From Polytrichum commune (taxonomy: Eukaryota; Streptophyta; Polytrichopsida; Polytrichales; Polytrichaceae), in NCBI GenBank assembly GCA_950295325.1, contig OX485809.1, positions 30,504,001 through 30,568,000 of the forward strand: a DNA stretch of 64,000 nucleotides, given 5' to 3'. Shown in pieces: positions 32,194-43,546 of this stretch. Numbering within the stretch: position 1 is the first letter of the stretch; each line of letters opens with the position of its first letter. Under the pieces are notes generated by a model. The model saw nothing but the letters and a program-made list of their open reading frames with translations, made no database searches and was not told the DNA's origin. The translations under genes and the position numbers were made by a program.

Positions 32194-32998
32194 CTCAAAG
32201 TGGACATTTCATGATGCTCAATATTGCTGCACATCTGTTCAAACTTGGTGTGTGAATCATTATGAAATGTATGACGTAAAAATAGTAAAAAACCCTCACT
32301 TTCAGGAAATGAGTTGACAAATCTCCACACTACTCATCACATTTTCAGACAATTCTACCTAATCCCTGCCAGTCGTTTGATGATTCTTGCATAGAACTGC
32401 AATATGCAGAGCATGGGCAGAGAACGGTATTCAAATACTACTAAGATTCTCCGAGTCAGGAGCTTTGAACTTGCTGGAGGTGTGCGTGAATTTACCTAGT
32501 TCTCAAGCAACCCTACATATGTTAAGTAATGACATTCATCGTCCTCCGATACTCCAATTCTGGCCCATTTTGGATCTTCCTCATTATCAACGGTCTGCAA
32601 ATGTTCTGGAAGGACGACCGATACCAGAACAAAAGTGCCGTTGGAATCAATTTAGAGACTCACTCAGGGTTGAGATATCATTGACATTCTTAATATTTGC
32701 CCTCATCGATGGCAGCAGCGGATCGACGGCGTCCATGAAGCTTCGGCAGCCCATGCGGAGCTCAATCCGTTCACCAATAAAAATAAAAATAATCTTATCC
32801 AAAACTTTTGACGAGGCTCTTATCATCCTTCCCTTCGCTTCGGGGAAGGCCTGCTTCCCTTCAGCTTTCTCTGGAAATCAAAATCCTCACCACCTACCTC
32901 CCAAAGTGTGTATGCAGATCGCACACTCGCGGCAGCTCAAGATTTCCAAGCACTACTGCGTGGCGGGTTGTGTGTTTAGCAGGTTAAGTGTACCAGCC

Positions 32999-33301
32999 AT
33001 GGCATCCATTGTTGCACTTCAAGCTGCATCGGTGGTCACATTGGCACTGATGTCGTTGAAGAAAGCCGCCATGCCAGGATCATTATCCTCAAAGGTTTCA
33101 TCTCTCAGCTTGAAGCGGAGAGTGAACGAGAAAGCTTCTCGGGGACCTAAGGTGGTGTGCGCAGTGGGAGATGTCTCCGCCGAAGGCACCAACTACTTGA
33201 TTGCAGGCGACATAGCCATCGCCTTGGTAGGGACAGCCTGACCTATCCTGTTCTCTCGCAAGGATTTGTGCCCGGAGTGCGATGGTGCAGGCTTCGTCCG
33301 C
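32999..33301 (+). pseudogene. Plastid zinc-finger-like fragment with in-frame stop, copy B
   Basis: Identical to 806-1108, including the in-frame TGA (33239-33241) before the CPECDGAG half-finger. The shared stop shows that the lesion predates the duplication or was copied with it. Confidence 0.42.
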
Positions 33302-33505
33302 ACGACCGCAAGACCCTCGCTGCTGTTGGGCCTCGTTCCGCCCCCGATCGACACCAAATCGGGGCGGTCACGCGGCCGCTGGGAGCGGCAGCGCGAGGCG
33401 GGAAGGCGCATGGCGATGGTGGCGAGCGGGGCCGCCCTGCCTTCGATGATGGTGGCTGACGATGATGTGCGGTGTCGGTGACGCGCTGGCTCGCCGCGAG
33501 CGTTC

Positions 33506-33633
33506 GGGGAACGTGGGGAACGCAGGACGACGTGGCTGGCTATGGCCTCGAGCTATGGGGAACGTGGGGAACGCATGACGACGTGGCTGGCTATGGCCGC
33601 GAGCTATGGGGAACGTAGGACGACGTGGCCGCT
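33506..33633. repeat. 51-bp minisatellite, copy B
   Basis: Same unit number and same internal contraction as at 1313-1440. Confidence 0.85.
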
Positions 33634-33893
33634 TCATAGGGCCGGCATTTCTGGACGGCACTTCAAACCTCCTCTTCAAATATTTGGGTCATTGTAAATT
33701 ACATTGGTACTAGGGCGATTTTATCTAGTTGTTAAGGTTTGAGCATGGTATATACATCTAAATGGTAGCAATTTTTTTTTATATCTCTGTATCTTATTTT
33801 TATTGAAAATTAATAATATCCTCATTATAGATACCGAAACGATATCAAAAGAAGACACTATCATGCCAACATTGGTTTACACTATTATAAATT

Positions 33894-33907
33894 GGGGGGG
33901 GGGGGGG
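33894..33907 (+). repeat. Homopolymer tract of 14 G, copy B
   Basis: Same length as in copy A, although such tracts normally change length quickly. Confidence 0.9.
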
Positions 33908-34393
33908 ATCAAGCTCAAATAAACTTCAAAACCATGTAGTCTTGTTAATCAAGAGCATTATTATGGAGGAGGAGTTAATGACTCAAGTTTATGGGAAGGG
34001 AATTGTATAATCCCCCACACAGTATGTTAAAATGACCATAAAGATGCATCGTGTGATCACATGACCTATCAAAATTTGAAAATCCATCATACACATTAAG
34101 AGGAGCAAGGTATCGGCTTTGCTTCCCTCTTTCTTTACATTTAAGCTATGCATCCTCTTTCGATACTACCGTAAGTACCTTTTACCACTTCAGCACTAAT
34201 TAAACTATTTGTAGGAAAACCGAAACTTTTGGAAATTGGATCTTTAAAACCTCAAAATTTAATGTGGAATAAATGTCATTTTTCATTAAAGCCATAATTT
34301 CCGCATCTCAAAATAAAAAAACATAATAATCATTTGCCTATAAATGGTAAATAGACAAAATGGTAAAAATACTACAACATCCACTTAGAACTG

Positions 34394-34483
34394 GCTGGGG
34401 CAAACCAACCCATACATTGGTTCCTTGGATGCAAGGGTTTAAGCATCCAACAAAGAACGAGTGTATGGGTTGGTTCACCCAAA
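34394..34483. other. Imperfect foldback, copy B
   Basis: Identical to 2201-2290. Confidence 0.5.
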
Positions 34484-34732
34484 TCCTTAGAGCTTTGCCA
34501 AACGTGTGGTTGTTTAACTACTGTAGTGTGTGGTTAATTTAACAATCCCCTACAAAATTCTCTCACCTTGACATATCCACCAAATACCATCAATTTTTGA
34601 CACCCTCGGATAGGTTCTTTGATACCTTGATTGATATTAATCAATACCATACCAAAACTCGTGCAAAACCCCTCCAAGGTATTGCTGTGGGGCTTAGGGT
34701 TTAGGAGAGCTTCAATCGGTAATGGGATTGTG

Positions 34733-35235
34733 AGAAGTGAGAGACTGGGCAATGTGGTCGATGCTGGAATCGAAAGGGCGGAACGGCGCAGAGAAGGCCG
34801 ATCAGAGGAGGAGGCACGGGCGAAAGTAGAGCAGTGTGAGAAATTTGTGGACAAAAGGCTCAAACCTGACCTGGTGGCTGTAATTGGAGTGCTTCAGTGT
34901 TAGCGCAGCAGTAAATCTATGCCGATCTCGCAACCAACACGAAGATGCTGCAGAAGCTGAATTTGACGAAGCTGAGGATGATGATCAACATGGGGTCCGC
35001 GATGTATGAGCAAGCTGAAGTGCCGGATTCTACCAGAATCTTTGTTGACAATAGTGTTAGGGTTTCATGGCGGTGTTTACTGGGGATGAGGCCATCTGGT
35101 TTATCATGGCCAAGGACAAGGTTCTCAGTAACCAGATAGAGCAACACACACCTCACATTTGCGAGCATTAAGGCGCAGATCAAGCTTGTCGGCGAGGGTA
35201 TTCGAGAATTGATGAACATTTCTAACCAGCGATAG
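34733..35235 (+). pseudogene. UXT: UXT processed pseudogene, copy B
   Basis: Same frame changes and in-frame TAA as at 2540-3042. Confidence 0.72.
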
Positions 35236-36260
35236 CACGACTCATGCGAACAATCTAAATTTCTCTCTCAACAATGAGTTTGGCCCTCAATGAACCGAAA
35301 TGAAATAGGTTGCTCATAATTCGCATTCAAACACTACCAACTACCTCCGAGGATTCACCACAAGTGGAAAGAAATTATTGATAGTGTACGCAAAACAAAC
35401 AATTGGAAAATTCATAGGGGACTAACTCCCAACGAAGAATTCCATTGACTTGAAAACGAGAACTCTAATCTCTATTAGTTCAATCTGCTCCAATTAAAAA
35501 AGGTGAGTAAGAAGAGAAATCTCATTTTCTGGCTTCGGAGCTGGATACCCAAATATCATCAACATGCCCACATGCAGATCGCTCATTCTTTTGCAGCGCA
35601 ATCACATGTCAAAATTATGAGCTTCTATCTTGGATCTCCCGACTTCGTGGTTTTAAGCCCTCCAGTGAAGTGGGAGCTTGTTATTGGGTTCTGTAGCAGT
35701 TGGATTACTCAGTTGAAGTTATAAATTTCAAGCTGGGGAGGATGGCAGGTGGTAGAATGATTCTGGTCATCCCCCTCTATAGCTTGCTCATTTGTTAATT
35801 ATCAACATATTGAACCCACATTTCGTGTTGTGATTTTAGGTTCAGTAACTTAAGACAAAGAAAAAAACGTCTCTCTAGATAAGACTTATCAATGCTTTCA
35901 CCTCAATTTGTAATGTATTGATACTCTCAGACGTGCCCACTTGTGGAATTCATTATTAACATCAGTTATGAAAGGGTTGGAATCATTTCTAATTTCTGAA
36001 TCACTCACTGCTTATGATGCCAATCAATTTTTGCAAGATCGTATACAATATGTTATTTCCACATACAGCTGGCTGCTATGATGATATACGAACATTAGCT
36101 TGTCCGTATATTGTACACATGATGTAACCCAGTTTTCTTTATAATGTCGCCCCTCCACTTGTGCAGACACACACTTCTTCCTCTGGTGTGCAATTGGAGA
36201 CCTTGTGTCAGCAATTTTGGATGTCATCGTAACGACATCTTTGCATCAGATGCAGGACAC

Positions 36261-36269
36261 CTATAAGAG
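36261..36269 (+). promoter_or_regulatory. Putative TATA box of STIG1-type gene, copy B
   Basis: CTATAAGAG 102 bp upstream of the start codon. The whole proximal promoter is inside the duplication, so both STIG1-type copies share it. Confidence 0.45.
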
Positions 36270-36370
36270 CTTGCAGCTCCCTCACAATGCTCCAGTAAAG
36301 GATTGAGGGACTGCCCCAAGGGCTGAGAAAGACACATTTTAGAGCTAAGATTTCTGACTGGATTGATAAG

Positions 36371-37069
36371 ATGGAGAAAAGGTGTTTACAAGTCTCAACA
36401 GTAGTCATCCTGTTGGTGTCTGTTGTGTGCTTAAAGGTCGCATTTGGTGAAGATGAATCCATCCCATCTGTAGCAGCAAGGGATGCACCATCGAGGTTCA
36501 CTTTGAGCCGCTACATGCTAACTCAGCGAAAGCAGGCAAAGAGCGACTCTTCGTGCGATTCTCGCAGCGACTGCAAGTATTTGGGATTCACCAAGCCCAG
36601 GTGTTGCAACGGCCAGTGTGTGAACGCAGCCACAGATGACAACCACTGCGGCAGTTGCAACAACAAATGTAAGAAATCTGGAGCTAAGTGCTGCAAGGGC
36701 AAGTGCAAATTGCTCTCTGGTAGTGATCGATCAAATTGTGGTAGATGTGGCACCAAGTGCAAGTCTGGCTATGATTGTTGCCAAGGTATGTGCAGATTCG
36801 TGGCGGGAGGTGACCGGTTGAACTGTGGGGAGTGCGGTCGGAAGTGCAAGAAAGGCCACATGTGTTGCAAAGGGCACTGTAAGAACACGAGTGGCAATGA
36901 CCGCTTTAACTGCGGTGGATGTGGGAAATTGTGCAGTTTTGGTGCAGATTGCTGCAAAGGAGCGTGCAAAAGTGTCCATGGAAGTGATTCTTCCAACTGT
37001 GGCGGGTGTGGGAAGAAGTGCAAAGCAAGGTCGCAATGCCACCTCGGCATTTGTGGTTACAATGACTAA
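36371..37069 (+). CDS. Secreted STIG1-type cysteine-rich protein, copy B (232 aa)
   Basis: The predicted protein is identical to that at 4178-4876: signal peptide, linker and five cysteine modules at a 29-residue period. More than 2 kb of its upstream sequence is shared with the first copy, so identical expression would be expected unless more distal sequence or chromatin differs. If the duplication is real, this is a two-gene cluster of identical STIG1-type genes. Confidence 0.87.
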   Translation: MEKRCLQVSTVVILLVSVVCLKVAFGEDESIPSVAARDAPSRFTLSRYMLTQRKQAKSDSSCDSRSDCKYLGFTKPRCCNGQCVNAATDDNHCGSCNNKCKKSGAKCCKGKCKLLSGSDRSNCGRCGTKCKSGYDCCQGMCRFVAGGDRLNCGECGRKCKKGHMCCKGHCKNTSGNDRFNCGGCGKLCSFGADCCKGACKSVHGSDSSNCGGCGKKCKARSQCHLGICGYND

Positions 37070-37773
37070 TTTAATACTCATTCGATCCAAATCCTCAAGC
37101 TCAAGGTTTGTAATGCTTAGATTACGGCATCCATTGAAGTAGAAAAGGTAGCTATTAATAATAAAAGAGGAACTACATATGAGGGTACATCAACTCAAAA
37201 CCTGGTCGTTTACTTCTGCATGGAGGGAACGACGGTCACGAATTCTAGTCGGCCAGCCGGCGTTATTTGTTTCTTCTTTCTTTTCGGCAATTAGCGAGTT
37301 GCCGCATGCCACAGTGCAGAGCATTATTTGTATTGTTTAGTTTGTTCAAAAGTAGTAAAGCTACGATCAATACTGCACTGAGGAAATGACCTGAACAATC
37401 GCTGATTTTCCAACTGAATACTTTGGAGCGTGCTCAATGTAAACCACCATCAGTCCGAATGGGAATACCAGCGAAACTAGAGTGTCAGACTCATATTGCT
37501 TAATTTCCAGTACATTATTTCTGTACATATGTTACAAGCTGTGGGTTTGCAATTAGTAGCTCCAATGTCGATGAACCAACGCGATTTCATCAAATCTCGT
37601 TGTTGATGTCCGAGACTGAACCTTCCCTCTTATTGTCACGACATGGTGACATGGAAGTAACCATCTAGATTGGTCAGTGTCGTCATGCCGAGCTGATGGG
37701 ATAATAACCCTGATATCATTGATTTGCTCATACAGAATATACACAAAGCGTACAGGATGAAGACTAAGTTAAG

Positions 37774-40423
37774 TTAGTTAATTCTACTGCAAACCTTGCG
37801 AATCTCTCCTTGCTGTCCTGTAAGAACTGAAAGGGTTCCCATCTTCACAATTGCGGGCCCAAAGGCGGCTGTGAAGTTCTTCGGTGGCGATCCGGGAGCG
37901 AGTGCATAGGACTTCACCAATGAGGACGTTAAGTTGTCGTCCGCCATGTTTTGGTCGATTCTGAAGATTCCGTGGTGAAGAAGGATTTGCTTGTAATAGC
38001 TGTTGTCGAATTTCGCTATGGTGCCTTGGTCCAGTCCGGTGGTGTTTCCGAACCGTGAAGGGTTCGCCGCTTGGGGGCAGATCTTTCTCAATTGCACAAC
38101 AAGTTTCAGATCCATAGAGGGATCAGGCTTTCCCGTGCCCAGAAAGTTCCATAGACGATCACTAAAAAGTACACAGTGTCCAACTCCCACAGTGTGTGCG
38201 CCTGCATCGAAGCAACAAACTCAGATTCACTAGTCTTTTTTATGAATACTTTTGCACTCAACTTTGTCTAAGAATCCTCAATAACATCGTCAATCTTTAT
38301 AAGAAGAGTGTTGAACGTGTGACCCGGATTCAAAAGCACATCAAAAGCCATAAAAAGAGAACACTCTGAAATTTTATACCTTAATCTGAGAATATGTGAA
38401 AAATTTGCGTCTCAAGGTAGGCTTTATCATAATCGCTTAAAAATTAATAGAAGTTTCCAATTGCCACTCTAGAAACGAAGACCCTGATCCTGGAAGAATT
38501 ATTTATTGATTTTAAAAGGAAAGGAAGTGACATCACAAGGCTTAAGAATGTTAGGCTGCAGATTGGAAATGGAGATTTCGATTTCTGACATAGTATTTCA
38601 ATCTAACCTTCCTTTTTCGGAAGGTGTGCCTTTTCAGGAAGGTTGTTGTCAAAAGAAATTGTGAAAATTAATAGGAGGGGAGTACGAGAGAGCCAATTAC
38701 CAAGAAGAGTGACCATCTCTTCGAGAGAAAATCCCATCGTCTTGAAAATGATGAAGAGAGGCTTCATAGCCGAGGAAGGATTCGGCAACACCACATTGAT
38801 TTCCTCAGACACACGCCCATCCCTGCGTCCTGTTGGCACGTCATAATATAATCCACCGGCCTGCAATTATCCAACTCAAGCAAAATTTAGGATCAGCTAT
38901 ACTCATGTGACGATTAGGATCATCAATACTCATCTGACGATAAAACAAATCGCTATCCACTTACTTAGCCCGATTTTGGGATGTGCAAATCATCTTGGAC
39001 TTAATCAATCTGAATTCCAGACAGATGGGGATAATGACCTACAATTACAACGGCGTCGCGAGTGGCAAGAGTAATGATGTCTGCACAAGACACAACTCCT
39101 GGACACACTTTCTCCAGAGTAATCTTGGCGAGGTCGATCAAGTCGAGGCCGTGCAGTGTGAGATTTGGTATGGAGTCCATCTCCGCCGTGTTGTTCTTGG
39201 TGCTGTCGATCAGTATTGATGCATCACACCCCTGCATCATGCCACCCCCGAAAACCCAATTGTTTACACACAATTTCACTTATGCTGAGAAACAATTACA
39301 GGTACTGCCTATCTAGGTTGATTCCGTCAACAATCTCCCAAAACCTATGTACTCATTCTCGTAATTCGGTCTCAAATGCAATTCTATGTGCTGGTCCATC
39401 GAATGTGGAGCCTTTTGACAAACAAATTGGTGATCCACAAATTGACAGAAACATATTAGTAGATGAAATTAGACATGTCCTAGTGAGAAATGGTCTAAAA
39501 TTCTAGCTATTGTAATGGAGTCGTACAGATGCATCACACCCCTGCAAGCCACCTCGAAAGGAAAGTGTTGACACACAGTTTCACTTAAATATGATAAGAA
39601 GTAATCATAAGTACTGCCTATGTAGGTTGATTCCGTCAATAACCCCCCAAAACGCATGACCTGATTCTCGTGATTCGGTAAAAACGCAATTCTGTGTGGT
39701 GGTCCGTTCGAAACTCTCCAGACTTTTGATAGACAAATCGATGATCCCAAAATCGACAGAAACATATTAGTCGGTGAAATTAGACAAGATCTAATGCGAA
39801 ATGGTTTGAGACTCGCGCTATTGACAAGAAGACTGTTTTCACAAAAAAGTCAGTTATGAGAAGCAATTACAAGAACTGCCTGGTAGGTTGATTCCCTCAA
39901 GAATCTCTTTACTCGCATGTATAGGATTTTGGCAATTCGCTCACAAAGGAAATTCTGTGTGGTGATCCGTCGAAATTCTCCAGCCTTTTGATAGAAAAAA
40001 GTGATGATCCACAAATTGACAGAAACGTTTTAGTTGGTGAAATTAGGCAAGTCTTGATGAGAAATGGTTTGAGACTCTAGCTGTTGATTCCCTATTGACT
40101 ATCCTTATAATTGAGTTGTAGGTCACCAAAAATCATGAAGTGTGCTCCGAAGATACACGTGTGTGGTGGTCTCTCACCGTTACAAAGCAGTCGTGGAAAT
40201 GCAATCGCAAAAGACCCGGAACGATGGTCTTGTCCGCGGCAAATTTCTTGGAAGTGGCGTCTCTCACAATGTCCTCTGCTGCCGGACAAGAAGATTTATA
40301 GAACCCCACCTTCAAACCAGTACTATTCACTCTCGGAAACTGGAATGCTTTCGCCCTACTAGTTCCATAGATTACCAACCACACCAAAACCAACCCGGTT
40401 GCTGCAGCTCTGACCTGCCCCAT
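37774..40423 (-). CDS. Class III peroxidase, copy B (340 aa)
   Basis: Exons on the minus strand are 40423-40178, 39231-39043, 38860-38701 and 38201-37774. Protein, introns and the tandem repeats in intron 1 are the same as in the gene at 5581-8230. The signal peptide, distal Arg73/His77 and proximal His201 are all present. Only 112 bp upstream of the start codon are shared between the copies. Beyond 40535 the sequence is unrelated, so distal promoter elements must differ. This makes the pair a candidate for diverging expression with an unchanged protein. Confidence 0.92.
39218..40073. repeat. Tandem repeats in peroxidase intron 1, copy B
   Basis: Same three-unit structure and decoy acceptor as at 7025-7880. 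Confidence 0.82.
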
Positions 40424-40535
40424 GCTTCCTGCCCCAATCTGCAACTCAAGGCAGAGAGCTCCACAACACCACTCACTTCTGAAATGCTCAAAAGTGGGAA
40501 TCCTCACTCAACCCTCACTCCACCCATGCATCGCC

Positions 40536-41508
40536 GTTGGACATAATAATCTCATGCACCTCGCTCAAAGGTAAAAGCTTTTTGACTGGATTTGAGCAGG
40601 CTCTCGTATCGATTGCTCACTGGCAGCTGGATAATATATCCTAAAGCCACAGAGATTGCAATGAGATTCTTCAGTATACACAGAAGATTTTGCGTCTACA
40701 GCATGAGGGAGTGGAGAGGAAGATTAAGGCCCTCGGATCCTGCCAGACTTAAGCAAGTGCGCGCAGATGCATGCCCGCCTGCCAGATATATTTCACCTGC
40801 AATGATTCGAAAACTGGATACAGACATATGCTAATGACACTGATTCTGCAACTTTGGGGGGGGGGGGTGAGAGAGAGATTCTCAACCTGCAACGAATCGA
40901 AAACTATCTCATTGGTGGACATGAGCTTTGACATTGATCAAGTAAATAGTGCTGCCTGCAGGAATTCCTTCCCTTGACCACATCCACTCTACAGGCTTGA
41001 AGTTGACCCAGGGTCACCACCACGGCAAGCAAGGAAAAAAGCCTCCAGACATACAAGATTAAGCAAGCACAACCGGGGAAGATGGGTTGATTGATTGATC
41101 GATTGCACTGTTGGCAAGGGTGAAAGAGTCTCTCTCGCGGCATGCAACCCTGTAGAGAGCCGGCTGGATGTCCGCGCATGCAATCCGTGCGCGGGTTCTG
41201 CACGCCAAAAGATTGCTTGCATACAGAAAGCAGATTTAATTATATTCATTGTACCGGCCTGCATGCATCCATCTTGCAAGATGATCATCATGTGTTGGCC
41301 AGTCGGTTAGGTGATGCTTGGGTCCTTCCTTGCTCGACCTACAGCAGCTGCTGACAAAACTCCTATTCTCATTCTTTATCTACTTACTTTCTAACCCGAC
41401 CGCGAATCTGGTGTTGACATTCCGTAACTGATCGAGCATGTTCTTTTTTCGGGAGATTCATCGTCTCCGAACTTAAATTTAGAATTATGGTGATGTGGCA
41501 CCTGACTG
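40536..41508. other. Unique right flank of copy B, no supported gene
   Basis: Contains a 12-G tract (40856-40867) and a short duplication in which ACCTGCAATGATTCGAAAAC is followed about 85 bp later by a diverged copy. Confidence 0.5.
40856..40867 (+). repeat. Homopolymer tract of 12 G
   Basis: Followed by TGAGAGAGAG. Confidence 0.9.
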
Positions 41509-41945
41509 CAGTGCCCGGCGGGACTTTGGGCAAAATGGATCGAGATTCAAGTGTAATTTCCAAGTCCAACAGGTTGATTACATGTTGATATCCTTTGGGT
41601 ATTCCTTTTCCAATTTGAGCTATTTGGTCTAGATTCCTCTAAAACGATCGGCAATTCGTCTAACGTCTTGAACTTGAACCAACTTTATCTCAAATTCCAC
41701 CGGTACCTACGAACGGGGAAGATCCAACTGCTAATTACAGATGAGCCGATTGAGTTTGAGAAATGTCCGGTTCAGGTTCAAAAGTGTGAGGCAAATTGCT
41801 GACCATTTCAGAAGAATCTGTGGAATATACCCTAAATTGATAAAAGAAAAACTGAAAGATGTCAACATGTAACCGGTTGGACTTGGAAATTACACTTGGA
41901 TCTCGAGTCTCGACCAATTTTGCCCAAAATCTCCCCGGGCACTGG
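41509..41945. repeat. Foldback element with arms of about 175 bp
   Basis: Left arm 41509-41680 and right arm 41769-41945 are inverse copies, for example GTAATTTCCAAGTCCAAC on the left against GTTGGACTTGGAAATTAC on the right. The outer ends read GCAGTGCCCGG and CCGGGCACTGG. The spacer is about 88 bp. A single-arm relative with spacer lies at 19322-19570, so this is a small repeat family rather than a one-off hairpin. Confidence 0.82.
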
Positions 41946-42329
41946 GACCCGAGATGCTAATTCTATATTTCCGAATATTTTAACTCCCTGCCAGCCACGT
42001 GGGCCGACTGCTCATCGGAACTCCAGTGCTAAGTATCCACTTTCTAGCTGGGCACACCCACCGATACGCATGATTTCCTGAAATATGTCCTCTTTTCGCA
42101 GATGATTAGCTTGCGACTCTGCACGCATTGTGACCCGTGGTCACGAAGCTTAACTCACACACATCGATGGTATCATTCTCGACATTGATATTGCTGACAC
42201 TGCACTATCCTTTCAAACTTTTCAACAAGATGCACCGAGCTTCTGTTCACGCTTGCTTGGAAAGCCAGAGATTGAGTGGGTGCCATTGACATTGACCAGG
42301 TCACATTCTGATCAGCAATATTGGTGGGT

Positions 42330-42690
42330 TCAAATATAAGGCGTGCGGGTGTTATTCGGTCACTTTTCTTAATGGAACACCCATATTTGATTGGTGCGTG
42401 TTTAGGTGAAGATGAAGAGATTGCAGTGCTTCTTGCACTTTTATTAACTGCTCCACACTCCATGGTCAACAGAATCGGGAGGGACCTATGCATTCTGTCA
42501 AAGAATCGACAAATTTGCACTTTTCATGATAACTATACCTAATTAAGTCGAGGGAGGTCCGATTACTCCTGATGCTTCATCGTAGATTTGGTAATGCATC
42601 ACGTTTCGTTGTGTCTCTAAGCGGTAGAAGTTGAAGAACATAAAAAATTAGAAAAAGGAACCGGACAACACCCACGTATATGCCTTAATG
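42330..42690. repeat. Copy of the dispersed foldback-family repeat
   Basis: Contains AACACCCATATTTGATTGG and GCTTCATCGTAGATTTGG, shared with 25110-25345 and, inverted, with 50845-51150 and 62745-63120. Confidence 0.55.
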
Positions 42691-43367
42691 TGTAACGGCA
42701 ATGGCAAAGTTTTGGGAAGCATTTCAGGATTTTTTTAATATAGAACCTAACAGCTGGCCCATTGATTCTGGAAACACTTTGCATGATTCTAGTTTCTGAT
42801 GAAAGTCAACCACCCTAATTATGAATCTTCTCAGGGCATTGATTGAGGTTATCACCGCACTCCGGTAAATCAGGACACATCATCATATGTTGAATTGACA
42901 TTGTCGTAAAATTATGTTTCCAGTTTTTCCTACAACATTATGTGCTTAATGCTTTCCAGAGAGTCTGAAACAGATTCGGTCTCTGCTTCCCCAGTTTGTT
43001 TTTGGTTCACTCGACATTAACCTATGTATGTTTAGAAGCCTAAAATTGAAAGTGTTATATCTACTAAGTTCCCAGTTTTCCTCCAGCATTATGTGCTTCA
43101 TGATTTCCAGAGATCCTGAACAGGTTGGCCCTGTTTATATTCTATTCATTCAAATAGCCAATTTTAACCCTTGTTTATTTTGGGTGTTTATTCACTCAAG
43201 AATGGTATGCTGGAGTACTCCATACGTTGCATCTTGGTGAGGCTGGTGGAATTTCATTAGTTGCAATACCAATCACAATTATTAATCCTCGCATTTTGTG
43301 ATTAATTATTGATCTTAAAATGAGTGACAATAAATCAAGGGGGATCGTTTAATCAACCACACCCTGC

Positions 43368-43546
43368 TTAAAACGACCACAATTAATATGTGAGGTGTTG
43401 ACTAGGTTTTGACTTGTCATCCAAATTGGCCAGGTTTATTAATTGTAATACAAAGTTGATACCCTGATCTTCTTCATGTGTGTGATGAAAAATTAAAATT
43501 TTCACAAGCCTTGTGACCGTGCGACACATCTTTGTGGTCGTTTTAA
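43368..43546. mobile_element. MITE candidate, 179 bp
   Basis: Perfect 15-bp terminal inverted repeats TTAAAACGACCACAA at 43368-43382 and 43532-43546. No coding capacity. A target-site duplication is not clear. Confidence 0.55.

Larger units (their letters stand above)
32194..40535. repeat. Direct segmental duplication, copy B
   Basis: Matches 1-8342 at offset 32193 in the same orientation. The right junction is after ATGCATCGCC; copy A then reads TAGCTAGTTG and copy B GTTGGACATA. Non-genic stretches here are as described for copy A. Confidence 0.95.
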
